Source: Choristoneura fumiferana (Eukaryota; Arthropoda; Insecta; Lepidoptera; Tortricidae). Taken from it: a stretch of 64,000 nucleotides of DNA. How positions within the stretch are numbered: position 1 is the stretch's first letter; each line of letters begins with the position of its first letter. The position numbers and the translations under genes are program-made. The notes beneath the pieces are model-generated. The model saw only the letters and a list, made by a program, of their open reading frames with translations, did not search any database and was not told where the DNA came from. Location of the stretch: assembly GCF_025370935.1 (NCBI RefSeq), contig NC_133498.1, forward strand, positions 9,539,617 to 9,603,616, in the 5' to 3' direction. Shown here one piece after another: positions 9,173 to 19,150 of the stretch.

Positions 9173-9423
9173 AGGGCGCTTGTGCACTACAGATACCGGA
9201 CCGTGAAAAAACGGCCCGGAACGGAAAAAGTAAAATGTCGGACGGTAAAATTACGTGTAGTGTACAAACTAGTATGTAAAATGGCGTGCCACATATCCGA
9301 TACTTATAAAGTTGCATAAATACTAATTTGTGCACTATACTTAAATTTACTATTCGGCATTTTACTTTTCCTCATTCCGTGCTGTTTTTTTCCGGTCTGG
9401 TCCTTGTAGTGCACAAGCGCCCT
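9173..9423. mobile_element. MITE-W, 251-bp inverted-repeat element
   Basis: The ends agggcgcttgtgcactac and gtagtgcacaagcgccct are perfect inverted repeats. The similarity continues inward for over 60 bases, including gaaaaagtaaaatgtcgg on one arm and its relative on the other. It has no coding content. Confidence 0.8.
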
Positions 9424-9425
9424 AT

Positions 9426-10011
9426 AAATAAATAAATATAAATATCATGGGACACTTGACACCAATAGACCTAGTCCCAAACTAAGAAAAGCTTGTACTA
9501 TTTATAGATACTAGACAACGGATAAACATGCTTATATAGATAAATACATACTTCATCATCATCCCAGCCTATATACGTCCCACTGCTGGGCACAGGCCTC
9601 CTCTCAGAACAAGAGGGCTTGGGCCATAGTTCCCACGCGGGCCCAGTGCGGATTGGGAACTTCGCACGCACCATTGAATCGCTTCGCAGGTTTGTGCAGG
9701 TTTCCTCACGATGTTTTCCTTCACCGCAAAGCTCGTGGTAAATTTCAAATGTAATTCCGCACATGAATTTCGAAAAACTCACAGGTGCGAGCCGGGGTTC
9801 GAACCCACGACCCTCTGCTTGAGAGGCGATAGGTCAAACCACTAGGCCACCACGGCTCCGGCTAAATACATACTTAAATACATATTAAATATCCAAGACC
9901 CGAGAACAAACATTCGTATTATTCATACAAATATCTGACCCGGCCGGGAGTCGAACCCGGGACTTCAAGCTTCGTTGTCAGGTTCTCTAACCACTTGGCC
10001 ATCCAGTCGTC
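9426..10011 (-). mobile_element. SINE-A, split by SINE-B
   Basis: The 3' part (9426-9552) and the 5' tRNA-like part (9863-10011) together make one minus-strand SINE-A. Box B appears as gggagtcgaacccgggac on the plus strand. The break carries a SINE-B with a 12-bp duplication of taaatacatact. Confidence 0.85.
9553..9862 (-). mobile_element. SINE-B, full-length copy inserted in SINE-A
   Basis: On the minus strand the element starts with a tRNA-like head (box A tggcctagtgg, box B ggttcgaacccc). It continues through the body and ends in gcccagcagtgggacgtata plus (GAT)n. The 12-base target duplication is at 9541-9552 and 9863-9874. This is the clearest full-length SINE-B in the window, about 310 bp. 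Confidence 0.9.
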
Positions 10012-10620
10012 ATTGGGGATGGTCCCGGCCCCCTTAAGGGTTTAAAATCCGAAATTTCCGCTAGTTTCCTTTTTTTTTAGCTATAAGATGCTAGAGGGGG
10101 GGGGGCTTCCTCGTGATCCTACCGACTGTGCCTATTTTTTACCCCACACGCAAAAAGTCGGGTGTTATAAGCAAACTTATAACAAAACACCAACCTAGAT
10201 TGATATGATACGAGCTTGTGGTGTCCTTTTTTCCCAGGGTTGGATTTATATATTAAAAAAAAAAACTCGAAAAGCAGATCGATTTGTAGAGAAACGATTT
10301 ATATGACTTCGATTTTTTTTGTGAATCGATCAATTCGAATCGATTGGATAATTGCAAAGGATCGCCATCCCTACAGTGGACATGCCACGGCTAATATGAT
10401 GATGGTGGTGATGAATTCGACGTTGCACTGATGACAGCAATGGAAAATCTTCCATGGAGTAGCGAAGGTCCGGAGCAAGTCAGCAATTAAATATTAATCC
10501 GCAGGGCAGTTAGCGGTCCCCTCGTCATTATTTGCAAATGCATTAATATAAATTACACCCAAACCAATATTGTTAATTAAAGTCGTTTGTCTGCCCGCAT
10601 GGAGAATACGGAATCATTTT
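10012..10620. other. unassigned DNA with small repeat remnants
   Basis: A poly-G run lies at 10095-10105. Around 10372-10415 the sequence ctacagtggacatgccacgg followed by GATGATG resembles a worn RTE 3' end. No gene is seen. Confidence 0.35.
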
Positions 10621-10768
10621 GTTGAAAAAATGACTTTCTGCCAAGTTTCTTGCGGCGCATTCTTCTTGGCAATGATGGTCTTTCCGAAAGCGCTGGTAGT
10701 TTAAAAAATGACGTGTAAAAGTGCCCATTGCGGCCTATTTACTGAATAAATGATTTGAATTTGAATTT
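10621..10768 (+). mobile_element. LINE-I 3' end
   Basis: A plus-strand copy of the LINE-I 3' end: gtttcttgcggcgcattctt, ggcctatttactgaataaat, then gatttgaatttgaatttt as the tail. It is 5'-truncated and has no coding part. Confidence 0.8.
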
Positions 10769-10773
10769 TAATT

Positions 10774-10834
10774 GAGACTGCATTTCTACCAGAGATGTGC
10801 GAGGTGCTCTAATTCCAAAACCATTCCGAGGAAT
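10774..10834 (+). mobile_element. hAT-like MITE terminus
   Basis: The sequence gactgcatttctaccagaga followed by tgtgcgagg matches, inverted, the end at about 59710-59740 and loosely the ends of the element at 2193-3764. Only one end is present before SINE-B intervenes. Confidence 0.4.
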
Positions 10835-10842
10835 AGGTTTAT

Positions 10843-11152
10843 CATCATCATCATCCCAGCCTATATACGTCCCACTGCTGGGCACAGGCCTCTCAGAACA
10901 AGAGGGCTTGGGCCATAGTTCCCACGCGGGCCCAGTGCGGGTTGGGAACTTCACACACACCATTGAATTGCTTCGCAGATTTGTGCAAGTTTCCTCACGA
11001 TGTTTTCCTTCACCGCAAAGCTGGTGGTAAATTTCAAATGTAATTCCGCACATGAATTTCGAAAAACTCAGAGGTGCGAGCCAGGGTTTGTACCCACGAC
11101 CCTCTGCTTGAGAGGCGATAGGTCAAACCACTAGGCCACCACGGCTTTTTTT
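10843..11152 (-). mobile_element. SINE-B, full-length copy with 9-bp target duplication
   Basis: A minus-strand SINE-B runs from a (CAT)n start on the plus strand to accacggct and a T run. The target duplication taggtttat lies at 10834-10842 and 11153-11161. The open frames on both strands here are shadows. Confidence 0.9.
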
Positions 11153-11285
11153 TAGGTTTATATCGTGTGCGTATTTGCAAAATAACGTTTGACCTTTGTT
11201 TGGCCTTCATCGTAAATAAACGTTATGCAACTAAACCGCCGAACCATTTCCTTTAACGTCATGGCAACTACGGTTAGCTATACCT

Positions 11286-11475
11286 AACGTGACCAGACGT
11301 CCCGTTTTGAACGGGACTGTCCCTTTTTTTGATTACGAGTCCCGGTGTCCCCAAAATGAAAACCGGGACGCAAAATTGTCCCGTTTTCAAAAATCGCGCG
11401 AAAATTCAGTTCTAAAGGCGATGTTGATAACTAAGGTGAGCATAAAAAAACGTCCCAAGAGTTTCATTCTTACTT
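11286..11475 (+). repeat. repeat of GTCCCG motifs, possibly a hAT-type end
   Basis: The stretch tgaccagacgtcccgttttg, then gtcccggtgtccccaaaatg and aaaccgggacgcaaaattg, has an internal symmetry of tcccg and cggga blocks. It looks like one end of a dispersed DNA element. No second copy is present in the window, so this rests on structure alone. Confidence 0.3.
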
Positions 11476-11867
11476 AAAAGCATCACCAGCTGTGTTAAAG
11501 CAAATTTGTTCCTCTGATAAATATAAATAAACATTTTGAATATATTTTTTAATTTGTAATAACTATAATAACAGTTAACTTTTTCTAAATAAATGACTTT
11601 TAAACCTAATTCCGGTAACTTATAAATGGGCTAAAAAATTTGAAACCCAACTAAAAGCAAAATCCAGTAGTAAAAGTACAGTCAGAAAGGAAAATTTCAT
11701 TATAAAAATGAAAACTAACAGAAATTTACTTCAATTAAACAGCGGAAGGGGTCCTAACTAACCCCTGGTAACATATGGGCCCGCATTTAAGAGATTAGGG
11801 GAGAAAGATGAGTCATACGGCGTTTTGGGATGGATGGACAGACAGACATCTTTAGAGGATAATTTGT

Positions 11868-12002
11868 ATTAGACATATGTCCCACTGCTGGGAATCTTTT
11901 CTGAATTAAAGATTTGGGCCTTAGTTCCCACGCAGGCCCGGTATAGATTGGGAACTTCACGCACAATAATTAAAATTCTTCGCAGATGTGTCCAGGTTCA
12001 TG
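11868..12002 (-). mobile_element. SINE-B, diverged 3' half
   Basis: The landmarks gtcccactgctggga, gttcccacgcaggcccggta and gattgggaacttcac are SINE-B on the minus strand, with an altered segment between them. The head is missing; a repeat-C copy follows directly. Confidence 0.65.
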
Positions 12003-12004
12003 TT

Positions 12005-12206
12005 AATAACTAGTAGTATTCGTTTATCGATATCCCGCGGAAACTATGCAATTTTCCGGGATAAAAACTATCCTATGTCCTTAACCGGGACTCAACCTAT
12101 CTGTATACCGAATTTCATCTAAATCGGTTCAGCGGTTTAGACGTGATTGAGTAAAAAACATCCATACATCTTCACAAACTTTCACATTTTTAATATTAGT
12201 AGGATA
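12005..12206 (+). repeat. repeat-C, near full copy
   Basis: The core gcaattttccgggataaaaa, then aatttcatctaaatcggttc and agcggtttagacgtga, ends in ttcacatttttaatattagt and aggat. The family recurs at 21722, 26944, 50663, 54078, 56966 and 61725. The region resembles a non-LTR 3' UTR. Confidence 0.7.
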
Positions 12207-12246
12207 GGATATAGGATAGTAGAAAGTAGGATTCCTAACCTAACCA

Positions 12247-12311
12247 ATCCAGGCGGCGGCGGTCTAGTGGTTTGACCTATTCCGTCACAAGCCCAGGATC
12301 GTGGGTTCGAT
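12247..12311 (+). mobile_element. SINE-B head fragment
   Basis: The tRNA-like first 60 bases of SINE-B (ggtctagtggtttgacctat, then gatcgtgggttcgatgg) are present on the plus strand; the rest is cut off where a SINE-A fragment starts. Confidence 0.6.
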
Positions 12312-12312
12312 G

Positions 12313-12421
12313 GAATAAATATCATAGGACATTATTAACACCAATTGACCTCGTCCCAAACTAAGCAAAGCTTGTACTATGGATACTAAATAGGCAATGG
12401 AAAAAATACACTTATATAGAT
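12313..12421 (-). mobile_element. SINE-A 3' part, cut at its AT-rich patch
   Basis: From aataaatatcataggacatt to cacttatataga, this is the 3' part of SINE-A on the minus strand. It ends at the same AT-rich patch where other SINE-A copies are interrupted, and a second SINE-A in the opposite orientation begins three bases later. Confidence 0.7.
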
Positions 12422-12423
12422 TT

Positions 12424-12655
12424 AGACGACCAGATGGCCTAGTGGTTAGAGAACCTGGCTACGAAGCTTGAGGTCCCGGGTTCGATTCCCGTGTCGGGGC
12501 AGATATTTGTATGGAAAATTCGAATGTTTCTTCTCGGGTCTTGGGTTTTTAATATGTATTTAAGTATGTACCTTTCTATATCTATATAATTATATTTGTC
12601 CGTTGCTTAGTACCCATAACACAAGCTTTGCTAAGCTTACTTTGGGACTAAGTCA
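12424..12655 (+). mobile_element. SINE-A2 subfamily copy, 3' end lost to MITE-F
   Basis: The tRNA-like head gacgaccagatggcctagtg has the A2 features shared with 13640-13914: cgtgtcggggcag and a duplicated tttgctaagcttac. The sequence stops at tgggactaagtca where MITE-F begins. Confidence 0.8.
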
Positions 12656-13078
12656 ATGAGGGCTATCGTTTTTTGTCTCACTAGATGGCGCACTGTTGCG
12701 TGAGGTTTTTAAGTGTGGCTTTCAAAGTCTGTTATTACGGGCGTTAAAACAAAGTTTAGATTAAAATCGTATTTAAAACACCTTAAAACCGTACCATAAA
12801 AATATCCAGCAACCACAGTGTTGCGTAGTCCCGTTTTGTTCGGAAAAAAAGGGAGGACAAAAGTTTCCGAAAGACAAAACTGTCTCAAAACATAGACATT
12901 CATTGCCCCGTAACGCATAATTGCCATAATTAATTTCAGGTTATGCAAAATATTCACAAAAAAAAATCTTATTATAAATAAACCCGCGTAGCTCACCCAA
13001 AAACTATGAGATTTGACATTTCGGAGACCTCACGCTACACTAGCGCCTCTAGCGGCGAATTCATTCGCGATAGCCCTC
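12656..13078 (-). mobile_element. MITE-F, copy 2
   Basis: An inverted copy of 5822-6245, bounded by gagggctatcg and cgatagccctc. The minus-strand open frame inside (12709-12996) corresponds to the one in copy 1 and is explained by the repeat itself. Confidence 0.85.
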
Positions 13079-13093
13079 TAGCTACTTTACGTA

Positions 13094-13270
13094 GGTGCAC
13101 TAAAAAAATTTTTTTTAAATTTTTTATTGTACCATTTTGTCGCCATGGTTTACATATCCGTGCAAAATATCAGCTTTCTAGCGTTGATAATCCCTGAGCA
13201 AAGCCGCGGACGGACAGACATGGCGAAACTATAAGGGTTCCGTTTTTGCCATTTTGGCTCTGGAACCCTA
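13094..13270 (+). repeat. dispersed repeat ending in gggttccgtttttgccattt
   Basis: The stretch includes gccatggtttacatatccgt, gcggacggacagacatggcg and the end aagggttccgtttttgccat. Runs of gacagacatggcg followed by ggttccgt are common in one class of lepidopteran repeat, related in style to repeat E. There is no coding content. Confidence 0.45.
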
Positions 13271-13577
13271 AAAATGGAGGAATTCTAAAAATACCTAAGT
13301 GTGAAGAAAGTGTCACGAACTTTTAGATTTAATTTTTCGTGTCATTAAAAATTTCTGTAACCCCGGAGTGCCGCGGGCGTTCGGGAGCGACAAGGATAGC
13401 TAGATAATGAGGGTTCAGTAGGTTCAGAGGTCAATAGGGGTTAAACACCCGGGGGTATGTATGAACTTTTTTTTATGTGATTTTTACTGAATATAAAACG
13501 ACGCCATTTCGCCATCTCTCATAGTTTCTGATTTCGCCGTACTGAGCCATTTGGATGAATCACTCTGTATACATAAA

Positions 13578-13991
13578 ATATACCTCGTTGAGTTTCTTGC
13601 CGGATTCTTCTCAACAGAGGTTTTTTCCGAACCAGTGGTTTGAGACGACCAGATGGCCTAGTGGTTAGAGAACCTGACTACGAAGCTTCAGGTCCCGGGT
13701 TCGATTCCCGTGTCGGGGCAGATATTTGTATGAAAAATACGAATGTTTGTTCTCGGGTCTTGGGTGTTTAATATGTATTTAAGTATGTATCTATCTATAT
13801 AATTATATTTATCCGTTGCTTAGTACCCATAACACAAGCTTTGCTAAGCTTACTTTGGGACTAGGTCAATTGGTGTGAATTGTCCCGTGATATTTATTTA
13901 TTTATTATTTATTTAGTGGTAGATTTTTTTTGACATTCATAAGTGCTTGTTATAACCTAAATTGAATAAAGATATTTTGACTTTGACTTTG
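13578..13991 (+). mobile_element. LINE-M 3' end, split by SINE-A2
   Basis: The first part (tacctcgttgagtttcttgc, then ggattcttctcaacagagg) and the last part (gacattcataagtgcttgtt, then ttgaataaagatattttgac) together match the uninterrupted copy at 57331-57450. The element ends in (TTTGAC)n. The break holds a SINE flanked by agtggt. Confidence 0.8.
13640..13914 (+). mobile_element. SINE-A2, full copy inserted in LINE-M
   Basis: Bounded by target duplications agtggt at 13634-13639 and 13915-13920. It has box A tggcctagtgg, box B ggttcgattcc, the A2 diagnostic tttgctaagcttactttggg, and a TTTA-rich tail. Confidence 0.85.
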
Positions 13992-14164
13992 ATATAGATA
14001 TATTTTTTTATATATTTTTATAGATACACATGTGTATAATAACTATATAACTCACCGTATTATTACGAGTCCAACTTGACACACTTCCAATGGTCGGATT
14101 GAATTGAAATTTGGTACACATAATAATAATATTCTTATGTAGGTAGTTTGAGTGACAAAAAAAA

Positions 14165-14691
14165 TCCTGGGACAATTGACACCAAATACCTAGTCCCAAA
14201 CTAAGCAAAGCTTGTACTAGGTACTAGGCAACGGATAAAAATCCAATCCATCCCAGCCTATATATGTCCCACTGCTGGCCACAGGCCTCCTCTCAGAACA
14301 AGAGGGCTTGGGCCATAGTTCCCACGCGGGCCCAGTGCGGATTGGGAACTTCACACGCACCATTGAATTGCTTCGCAGGGCGTGCAGGTTTCCTCACGAT
14401 GTTTTCCTTCACCGTACGTGACCGTGACCGTAATTCCGCACATGAATTCCGAAAAACTTAGAGGTGCGAGTCGGGGTTTGAACCCACGATCCTCTGCTTG
14501 AGAGGCGATTGGCTAAACCACTAGACCACCACGGCTTCTTACATGCTTATAATATGTATAGATAAGTCATATCAAACATCCAAGACCTCGCACATTCGTA
14601 TTATTCAGACACATCCGCTCCGTACGGGGACCGAACCCGGGACCTCATGCTTCATAGTCAGGAGCTCTAACCACTTAGCTATCCGGTCGTC
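14165..14691 (-). mobile_element. SINE-A, split by SINE-B (second case)
   Basis: The 3' part (gacaattgacaccaaatacc to about 14241) and the 5' part (from about 14540 to atccggtcgtc at 14691) form one minus-strand SINE-A. Its box B reads gaccgaacccgggacct on the plus strand. The insertion lies in the AT-rich patch, close to the site hit at 9552. Confidence 0.75.
14242..14536 (-). mobile_element. SINE-B inserted in SINE-A
   Basis: From catcccagcctatatatgtc to ccaccacggctt this is SINE-B on the minus strand, with a small internal loss after ttcaccgtacgtgaccgtga. No clean target duplication is visible, so the boundary is approximate. Confidence 0.75.
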
Positions 14692-14735
14692 GTTGTCAAT
14701 GCAAGTATCATATAGTAAATACATTTTTTTTGCTG

Positions 14736-15465
14736 ACTTTACTTTATTTTGACTGTACTTGTATTGTCACCCAAACTGCATTTGCAATGAGGGCTATAGT
14801 TTTTTGTCTCACTAGATGGCGTGAGGTTTTTAAGTATGGCTTTCAAAGTCTGTTATTACGGGCGTGAAAACAAAGTTTAGATTAAAATCATATTTAATAC
14901 AACTTGAAACCGTACCATAAAAATATCGAGCACGCCACAGTGTTCCATAGTCCCCGTTTTGTTCGGAAAAAAGGGAGGACAAAGGTTTACGAAAGACAAA
15001 ACTGTCTCAAAACACAGACATTCATTGCCCCGGAACGCATATTTGCCATAATTAATTTCAGATATTGCAAACCATTCACAAAATTATTCTAATTATAAAT
15101 AAACCCGTGTAGCTCACCCAAAAACTATGAGATTTGACATTTCGGAGACCTCACGCTACACTAGCGCCTCTAGTGGCGAATTCATACGCGATAGCCCTCA
15201 TTGCATACCAAATTTTAAGTCGATGCCATTCACCATTGCAGAGCTCCGTCCTGCGGAGGCGATCTTGGCCGGAGTACCAGGATGTCACTAGGTACCAGAT
15301 TATTGTATTGTCACACAATACATAGGTACGTATTCCAAATTTCAAGTCAATCTGAGTACTGGAAGTTGGTCAAATTTAACTTGCAAGATTTGATTATAGA
15401 TAGACAGACAGACAATGGGACAGGTGAAACTAAATGAAAGCTTGTAAATAAAGTACATTCAACAA
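14736..15465 (+). repeat. repeat-P, split by MITE-F
   Basis: The flanks 14736-14786 and 15202-15465 join into one repeat-P as seen, inverted, at 49755-50050. Landmarks are cttgtattgtcacccaaact, gagctccgtcctgcggaggc, cagattattgtattgtcaca and gacaatgggacaggtgaaac. The family also occurs at 16200-16450 and 51832-52115. It is noncoding. Confidence 0.75.
14787..15201 (-). mobile_element. MITE-F, copy 3, with TGCA target duplication
   Basis: The element runs ATGAGGGC...GCCCTCAT and is flanked by tgca at 14783-14786 and 15202-15205. The uninterrupted repeat-P at about 50005 has a single tgca at this point (inverted: catttgcataccaaattt), which fixes the 4-bp duplication. Confidence 0.85.
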
Positions 15466-15507
15466 AAAAAAACTTTTATCCAAAAATATTTTTTTAACAA
15501 AAACTTT

Positions 15508-15626
15508 TTCACCGCCCATTGATAAATTTTATTTGACAGATGTGATGCCGTCTCCGTCTATTCGAACAAAACAAACAGAGACGGCATCACATTTATCCGT
15601 CAAATTTTATTCAATGGGTGGTGAAA
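15508..15626. mobile_element. MITE-J hairpin element
   Basis: Arms ttcaccgcccattgataaat and attcaatgggtggtgaa are inverted, and the inner arms gatgccgtctc and gagacggcatc are perfect. A half copy is at 47092-47173 with the same tctattcgaacaaaacaaa loop. Confidence 0.8.
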
Positions 15627-16199
15627 CAGTGGTTTACTATCCTTATTTAAGCAGCCCGGAAACTAATGCCAATTATTAACACTTTATTTAACAAAGATTA
15701 AAAGCGGCCGTCCTTCTCTAAACAAGGCGGTGAGACAAGGACAAAGCTCGTGTTAGGTTAGGTTAATTACTAACAAAGTTCCTGTCCTAAGTAAATGCTT
15801 GGTTTTGATACGACATCGGCTTACATGGCGCGGATATGTAGTGTAGTTTTGATAAAAAGACAGAATAAGCTGTTATTTTATTGAACCTGGGACCTTTTCG
15901 GCTTCATCTGCACTTACCATTAAATGGTATATTATGTAGAGGGCATTCGCTGGTCAATTTAAAAAAAGACAATAAATTTCTGTTAAAAATTTCGTTTTTA
16001 ATACACTTTTCACTAAAAAAAAAATAATCTGTTTATTTCAATAATAACAAAAAAAATCTTCTGATTAGAATCTAATCTTAATATTTAAAGATTTTATTGA
16101 ATCTAATTAAAAATCTTAATTATAAATCAAAATTTATGACTATATATGGTAAACCCTACTAATTTAGCCGGAAAGGCTGTTTATCAGTAATTTTTACGT
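15627..16199. other. unassigned AT-rich DNA
   Basis: No gene is seen. Two TTAGG units at about 15753-15763 are too few for a telomeric array. Near 15726 caaggcggtgagacaaggac recalls the ends of MITE-Y. Confidence 0.3.
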
Positions 16200-16450
16200 A
16201 TTGACTACGTTTTGTTGACTATACTTGCATTGCTATTCAAACTACATCGTTGAGGAGTTCCGTCCTGCGGAGACGATCCTAGCCGGACTACCAGGACGTC
16301 ACAGCCAGATTATTGTATTGTCACCAGATTTACATAAGTATGCTAAATTTAAAGTCGATGTGATTACTGCAAGTGGGTCAAATTTAACTTGCAAGACATG
16401 TACACTGACATAGACGTACATTGCAAGATAATAAAAGCTTGTAATTAACC
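16200..16450 (+). repeat. repeat-P
   Basis: Plus-strand copy: gttccgtcctgcggagacga, tcctagccggactaccagga, cagattattgtattgtcacc and aataaaagcttgtaattaac. The middle is diverged from the other copies. Confidence 0.7.
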
Positions 16451-16644
16451 GAATTGTTAAATAACCTCCTTTTTGACGCCAATATCTGTCAGTCTATCTG
16501 TCTGTGGCGTCGTAGTTCTCAAACAGATGGACCGAATTCGATGTGTTTTTTTTTTAAATTTAACATCCGCCTGGAGAGAGATTTCTCCCGTGTTGTTTTT
16601 TTTATAGTGAATAAATATAGTATCAGTATTACTGATATAAGTAT

Positions 16645-16705
16645 GTGTATGGGGGAGACCTTTGTTCAACAGTGTGGACATCCTATAGCTGATGTGATGA
16701 TAATT
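16645..16705 (+). pseudogene. RTE-like LINE C-terminal tail, worn
   Basis: The translation GETFVQQCGH followed by GATGTGATGAT corresponds to GEAYVQQW plus (GAT)n in the better copies at 43819-44200 and 58752-59037. Only the last twenty or so codons remain. Confidence 0.45.
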
Positions 16706-16858
16706 TTATTTATTTATAGCTGTTGACCGCGGCTTCGCCCCCGTTCCAGTCTTTTTTTTATTTTGTTGCGCACAAGCCTTGTCCTAACAATAACGAACAC
16801 AACAAAAAAATGATTATCCAATTCGGTGCCGTCGTTCGGAAGTTATGCGCGTACATAC

Positions 16859-17018
16859 TGTGATAGAGTGTAGTAGGACTTATGTTTGCTGTTCCGCTCT
16901 CTCCCGATGCTCTCTCTCTCTCTCTTGGAAGATGGCGTTTTATATACGTGCTTTGTAATTGTGTCCTAAGGAAATAAAGTCCATTAATTAATTGCGACGT
17001 TTAATTTAATATATTACA
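16859..17018 (+). mobile_element. LTR of a Ty3/gypsy-type retrotransposon
   Basis: A block beginning TGTGATAG and ending TATTACA, with AATAAA at about 16971 and a (CT)n run at 16909-16924, lies immediately before a primer-binding site. The start is set only by the TG...CA rule; no second LTR exists in the window, so the left end is uncertain. The bases 17040-17220 after the primer site would be the untranslated leader; after that the element is lost. Confidence 0.5.
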
Positions 17019-17021
17019 AGT

Positions 17022-17039
17022 TGGCGACGAGGATGGGAT
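17022..17039 (+). other. primer-binding site, tRNA-Ser type
   Basis: TGGCGACGAGGATGGGAT starts three bases after the LTR end. Its complement ends in GTCGCCA, the 3' end expected of insect tRNA-Ser, and such a primer is used by several insect Ty3/gypsy elements. Confidence 0.55.
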
Positions 17040-17220
17040 GTATATAGATAGATATGGCGGATTTACAGGGCAGTCGTTACATTTTGTATACTGAGCATTT
17101 TCAGTTGTCGCATGTAAGCCCGCCCGTGTACAATCAGAGCGGCTCAGGTGTCTGTTGTTTGCTCGCTCACACACCGTAATTATGTGGGACCGCAACGGCG
17201 CTGTTTGGCTAGTTCGCACT

Positions 17221-18282
17221 TTGTCGGTAGCGTTTTTTCATAAAAGTACAAACGAGCAAACGGGCCGCGTTTAAAGTATTTATTTATTATTTATTTGTTA
17301 GCCATTGACATTTTCCAGCATTACAGTGCATACCAATGCGGTGTAAATTAAAAAAAATAAATATGAGTATATAATGAAGTAATATTAATTAAATTATGTA
17401 ATAACAATATCATAAAAACAAAAGACCTATCTAATAATTCTTCACACGCCAGCTTACGCAATTTTTTTTAATCGCATTTTTTTTTAATGTAAAATCTGAC
17501 CGATTTTTTATATAAAAAAGTATCCTATGTCACCCGGAGCATACCTAATTCACTAAACAGCTACAGGAGCACCGCAAAAATTAAAACATTGATTGGTAGG
17601 TTATGTGGTGTGGTTACAAACTTATTTCTTGCTGAATTACTAAATTTCCGGCTCGAACTGGACCAGTTTTTTTTATCCTATACATGCCCAAAAGCTTAAT
17701 AATTCGATAATCTAAAGCTTTTTTTCAATGACGTACCGGTTTTTTTCAATATGGCGGGCGTTGCATAAAGTTTGCTAGGTACTGCCCTAGTCTCGCTCCA
17801 ACTGAAAACATTTGAAAAACGAACGCTTTTGTTTTAAATTCGAAGCGTTCGAACCCGGCACATCTTTTTTACATAAAGGCAAAGGAAACACGTTCAGCCA
17901 GCATTGATATCCGACGGTTTTTAATTTGGCAGAATGCTTTTAAAACTTTTTTGAAATTGAAGTGATTTATCGCATTGATGGACTTTGGACGCCTCGTAGC
18001 GGCGAGTAGCTGTACTAATGTTTTAAATACGTGAATTACTTTTTAAAGCTATGGTTAAAATGTTTATATCACTAGTAATACACATTATAGGTAAGCAATA
18101 ACACCAAAATAATATTTATAATTTTCTGTTTTGTAAAACTACTGAAACGTGATAAATAAAAAACAATGTGTCTTTACACCGTGAAATCTGTTTTCAAACT
18201 CATAAATTTCACTATTTAAATAAATTTTAAAACAACTGTTATAATTCCTAGTGCGTAAAAGTTATAGCAAATGTTATAGCAT
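17221..18282. other. unassigned AT-rich DNA
   Basis: No gene or clear repeat family. Around 17515-17545 aaaagtatcctatgtcaccc resembles a repeat-C fragment. Long T runs dominate. Confidence 0.4.
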
Positions 18283-18453
18283 CACGACATCTATATTACT
18301 ACAATTTAAGCCGTAGTTCATCTACTCCGCGTTAGGTGGCGCTGTTCTCAGAAGTCTCTACGTCAATACAAACACATGCATAGTTTATTGCAGCATCATA
18401 ACAAGGTCCCAGGACGATAATGTTTCATGAAATTGCGATCTCTGCCCAAAATA
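18283..18453 (+). repeat. direct repeat pair, left copy
   Basis: About 170 bases are repeated at 18672-18843, sharing acgacatctata, ggtggcgctgt or gatggcgctgt, aacacatgcatagttta, cagcatcataaca and tgcccaaaat. The copies are diverged, with roughly one difference in five. Confidence 0.6.
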
Positions 18454-18671
18454 TACTATAACTATAACTAGTAAAACGGCAAAGATGTTTCTGATTTATA
18501 AAGCTTGTGTTCAAGTTCAAAGGCTAAATACGAATTTTGACCACGCATTTCACTTTCATATGTTAAAGTTCATTTGCTTGATTTGAATAAAATGAAAGTA
18601 CTTAACTTTCTTTTTTTTTATAAATCTGTGCCAACGCCAACCTACAGTAATGAAAAAAAAATGGCACTCAT

Positions 18672-18843
18672 CAACGACATCTATAATTCGTGACCATAAA
18701 CTAACTTCCACCTACTGCCCACTAGATGGCGCTGTACTGTAACTCGGCAACGTCAATACAGAACACATGCATAGTTTATACGCAGCATCATAACATGGTC
18801 CCTGGACGAACTGTATCATGAAATTGCTATCCCTGCCCAAAAT
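18672..18843 (+). repeat. direct repeat pair, right copy
   Basis: Partner of 18283-18453, in the same orientation and about 390 bases downstream. Neither copy has coding content. Confidence 0.6.
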
Positions 18844-19069
18844 GCTGGTAAAATATTCAGTGGGACGGTAACTGCTTTTGTTTTGTTATCTAATGAACGA
18901 TGGGCGAGTGTTTGTAGCTATGTTATATGTTCTTGTTTATGTGTATGTTGGAACTGGAAGAGGGGTTTGAGTATGAAAATTCATTACTCGAATACATCAT
19001 TCGAAAGTTGTGATAACTGATAGTTTTTAGCTCGTTAAGTATTACTGTGGGTATTTGAACACAAAAGAT

Positions 19070-19150
19070 TCCATAGCGGCCTAGTGGTTCAACCTATGTC
19101 GTCTCAAGCAGAGGATAGTGGGTTCAAACTTGGGCACGCACCTGTGACAG
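19070..19150 (+). mobile_element. SINE-B head fragment
   Basis: The tRNA-like head only: catagcggcctagtggttca, gtctcaagcagaggatagtg and ggttcaaacttgggcacgca. The body is missing. Confidence 0.6.

Noticed and set aside
15750..15766. TTAGG units that might suggest an insect telomere repeat (also near 42852, 46376 and 53162)
   Set aside because: Only two or so units each time, with no array.
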